A DNA stretch of 14,437 nt, taken from contig CAZKTS010000021.1 of assembly GCA_964555735.1 (NCBI GenBank), positions 1 to 14,437 of the forward strand, read 5' to 3'. The translations under genes and the position numbers were made by a program. Under the pieces are notes generated by a model. That model did not search any database. It saw nothing but the letters and a program-made list of their open reading frames with translations, and was not told where the DNA came from. Positions 12,378-14,437 of the stretch are shown one piece after another (the first letter of the stretch is position 1; each line of letters opens with the position of its first letter). The stretch comes from CAZKTS01 sp964555735. Lineage in GTDB: Bacteria; Actinomycetota; Acidimicrobiia; IMCC26256; PALSA-555.

Positions 12378-13147
12378 CGTCCACGCCGTCGCTCGACGGT
12401 CAGGTCGCGATCGTCACCGGCGCGTCGCGGGGCATCGGTCGCGGGCTCGCACTCGGGATGGCCGCCGCCGGGATGCACGTGGTGTGCGCCGCCCGGACCA
12501 CCCAGCCGTCGGAGCATGCGCTGCCGGGCACGATCAACGAGACGGTCGACGCCATCGCGGCCGCCGGTGGCGAGGCGATCGCGGTGCGCTGCGACATCGG
12601 CGTCGAGGCCGACATCACCGGCGTCGTCGACGCCGCGGTCGAGCACTTCGGCCGCCTCGACGTGCTCGTGAACAACGCGATGGCTCCGACCCGCGCGTCG
12701 TTCGCCGACAGCACGCCCGAGCAGTGGGACGAGTCGATGCGCATCAACGTGCGCAGCCTGTTCCTCACCGCCAAGGCGGCGGTCCCGGTGATGGCCGCGA
12801 CCGGGGGTGGCAGCATCATCAACGTGTCCTCCGGCGCCGCCGACCCCGCCGTCGTCGGGCTGCCGCCCGGCTACCTCACCTACTCGGTGGCCAAGGCTGC
12901 GCTCGAGCGCTTCAGCTCGGCGCTCGCCGGTGAGGTCGTCGAGGCGAACGTGGCCGTGAACGCGCTGCGGCCCGGCGCGGTGAAGACGGACCACGCGGTC
13001 TCCGAGCTCGGCGAGGACTACGACTGGACGGGCTGGGGCGAGCCCGAGGCCGTCGTCCCCGCGGTGCTGTACCTGGCCGCCCAGCGGGCCGACGGGTTCA
13101 GCGGCCGGATCGTGGACTCCACGCAGTACCCGACCTACTGGCCATGA
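12374..13147 (+). CDS. SDR family oxidoreductase
   Basis: Classical short-chain dehydrogenase, 257 residues, cytosolic. TGASRGIG (15-22) is the cofactor motif. CDIG (73-76) marks the adenine-binding Asp region, LVNNAM (98-103) the NNAG-like motif with Met for Gly, and Asn125 (RINVRS) the structural Asn. The catalytic residues are Ser152/Ser153 in INVSSG, Tyr170 and Lys174 in YSVAK, followed by NALRPGAVKTD (196-206). An insertion between the first helix and CDIG (TTQPSEHALPGTINETVDAI) is the version seen in several acyl-CoA or fatty-acid-linked SDRs. The GTG start shares bases with the SRPBCC stop, indicating translational coupling. The next gene starts 28 bases after its stop. Substrate unknown; it is a different SDR subgroup from the one at 1504-2280. 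Confidence 0.92.
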   Translation: MTSTPSLDGQVAIVTGASRGIGRGLALGMAAAGMHVVCAARTTQPSEHALPGTINETVDAIAAAGGEAIAVRCDIGVEADITGVVDAAVEHFGRLDVLVNNAMAPTRASFADSTPEQWDESMRINVRSLFLTAKAAVPVMAATGGGSIINVSSGAADPAVVGLPPGYLTYSVAKAALERFSSALAGEVVEANVAVNALRPGAVKTDHAVSELGEDYDWTGWGEPEAVVPAVLYLAAQRADGFSGRIVDSTQYPTYWP

Positions 13148-13174
13148 CGACCGGGACCATCAGGGGGCGCTGAC

Positions 13175-14437
13175 ATGGGTGTGGGGGCGAGCCGACCATC
13201 ACGATTCGTGCACGCACTCTCTCGGCGCGCCGACCAGTCCGGCTCGCTCGCCGGGCTCGGGTTCGTGCCGCTGACGTTCCAGCGGACGCTCATGCCGCGC
13301 TCGACCGTCGATCAGGCGCTCGTCACGGGTCTGAGCGTCGCGTCGAACCGGGCGCTGGTGTCGTTGGTCCAGGAGTCGATCCAGGCGCTCGCCGCCCTCG
13401 GCGTCGGCGGGAGCGCGCAGGCGTCCCGGCACCCGGCGCGGTGGAGCCGAGCGACGATCGCGCTCGACCTCGCCGCCGCGGGCGCCGGCATCGCGCTCCA
13501 GCGCCGGTTCGCGCGCCGCGAGGGCGAGCTGCTGCCCCGTGCGTCGACCCGGACCGCGGGGTACTGGCTGACCCTCACCGGTGTCACCGGCTCGATCATC
13601 GGTGCGCTGCAGGAGAACCAGGTGCGGGCGGGGCGCACGCGCGCCGCGTTCGGTGTGGTCATCCCCGCGGCGGGCGCGCTCGCGGCCTTCGGTGAGGTCC
13701 GGCGCCGCCAGGCGGAGCGGCGCGACGGCGACCGCGCGCCCGACGAGTCGCACGTGACGACGGCGAAGGCACTCGCGATCGGGCTCGGCGTGAGTGCGGG
13801 CATGTCGATGATGGGCGTCGCGGAGCGCGCGCTGGCCGACGGCTTGTCGCGCGCCGCAGCGCGGGTCCTCCCCGGGCGGCCCGAGATCTGGCGTCCCGTG
13901 GGTCACGTCGCCGTCCTGGCCGCGCTGGGCGCGGCAGCACGGGTTGCCGCGGCGCGCGCGATGGCCGGGATCGAGCGAAAGGAGGAGGCCGTCGAGGCCG
14001 CGTTCGACATCCCGCCGCCGAACCCGCTCGTGTCGGGGAGCCTGGAGAGCGCGGTGCCGTTCTCGACGACGTCGCGCCAGGGTCGCCGCTTCGCGTGGAC
14101 CGTGACGTCGACCGAGACGATCCGCTCGGTCATGGAGCAGGACGCGGTCGCCGCGCCCATCCGCACGTATGTGGGTCTCGAGAGCGCGCCCACGGAGGCC
14201 GAACGGGTCGCGCTCGTCCTCGACGAGCTCGACCGCACGGACGCGCTCGATCGGTCGTGGCTGATGGTCGCGTCGCCGACCGGCACCGGCTACGTCAACT
14301 ACGCGGCGGTGGGTGCGCTCGAGCTGCTGAGCCGCGGGGACTGCGCGACCGTCGCGATGCAGTACTCGGCCCGGCCCTCGGTGCTCTCCCTCGACCACGT
14401 CGAAGAGGGCCGTTCGCAGGTGCGGCTCCTGCTCGAC
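13175..14437 (+). CDS. Abhydrolase_9 (DUF2319) family membrane protein, 5' part
   Basis: 421 codons, open to the end of the window, so the C-terminus is missing. The N-terminal half is a hydrophobic membrane domain (segments near 48-77, 92-108, 130-147, 158-172, 197-214 and 243-262) with landmarks GLGFVPLTFQRTLMPRS (27-43) and a TGYWLTLTG-like region (127-137), as in the Abhydrolase_9 N-terminal domain. The soluble hydrolase domain starts near 300 (RRFAWTVTSTETIRSV), then RTYVGLESA (330-338), a helix EAERVALVLDELDRTDALDR, VASPTGTGYVNYAAVGALE (365-383) and GDCATVAMQYSARPSVLSL (388-406), a strong match to this actinobacterial family. The serine nucleophile is expected beyond the window. GGGGG lies about 9 bases before the ATG as a possible ribosome binding site. 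It may share a transcript with the upstream SDR. The physiological role of the family is poorly known; an envelope lipid hydrolase is a guess. Confidence 0.88.
   Translation, partial: MGVGASRPSRFVHALSRRADQSGSLAGLGFVPLTFQRTLMPRSTVDQALVTGLSVASNRALVSLVQESIQALAALGVGGSAQASRHPARWSRATIALDLAAAGAGIALQRRFARREGELLPRASTRTAGYWLTLTGVTGSIIGALQENQVRAGRTRAAFGVVIPAAGALAAFGEVRRRQAERRDGDRAPDESHVTTAKALAIGLGVSAGMSMMGVAERALADGLSRAAARVLPGRPEIWRPVGHVAVLAALGAAARVAAARAMAGIERKEEAVEAAFDIPPPNPLVSGSLESAVPFSTTSRQGRRFAWTVTSTETIRSVMEQDAVAAPIRTYVGLESAPTEAERVALVLDELDRTDALDRSWLMVASPTGTGYVNYAAVGALELLSRGDCATVAMQYSARPSVLSLDHVEEGRSQVRLLLD

Noticed and set aside
13199..14398. 399-codon minus-strand frame near the right end
   Set aside because: It is the antisense shadow of the Abhydrolase_9 gene, whose plus-strand frame is open from 13175 to the window end and carries family motifs.

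Overview
The window is very GC-rich, gene-dense bacterial DNA with short intergenic gaps. Several genes appear to be transcribed from a TAnnnT -10 element placed only 6 to 9 bases before an ATG or GTG start, with no Shine-Dalgarno sequence. This leaderless style, an F420-type luciferase-like oxidoreductase, an Abhydrolase_9 (DUF2319) membrane protein and an abundance of acyl-CoA and SDR genes point to an Actinomycetota genome, possibly Acidimicrobiia. The class-level guess is inference.

Layout. (1) 1-1416 is the 3' part of typA/bipA, closed by a strong palindromic terminator shared with the converging cluster. (2) 1504-4219 is a minus-strand cluster: LLM-class F420-dependent oxidoreductase, quinone oxidoreductase-like MDR, and SDR. 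(3) 4220-4322 is a divergent promoter region. To its right are a 13-codon leader ORF, a TMEM175-like potassium channel gene that overlaps it, a 787-aa fused double-domain CoA transferase and a crotonase. (4) A minus-strand gene at 8325-8939 encodes an exported protein with an internal duplication. (5) 9140-10290 is the most unusual stretch: a 38-codon ORF with an excellent ribosome binding site, a long hairpin, a MEST/haloalkane dehalogenase-like alpha/beta hydrolase bracketed by perfect 28-nt inverted repeats, and an 18-bp tandem duplication that runs into the start codon of the next gene. (6) 10288-14437 is co-directional: a DAO-type FAD oxidoreductase, a small LytR_C putative lipoprotein, an SRPBCC protein whose stop codon overlaps the start of a second SDR, and the 5' part of an Abhydrolase_9 membrane protein that runs off the end.

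Functionally, the LLM/MDR/SDR cluster and the CoA transferase/crotonase pair read as catabolism of an organic acid or lipid-like substrate through CoA thioesters. The substrate cannot be read from sequence. The SRPBCC and SDR genes look translationally coupled. No rRNA, tRNA, CRISPR array, transposase or phage gene was seen, and no gene-free stretch exceeds 300 bases. I did not find a clearly new multi-gene system. The best candidates for something new are the inverted-repeat-bracketed hydrolase, the two tiny ORFs, the duplicated secreted protein and the degenerate half of the fused CoA transferase.
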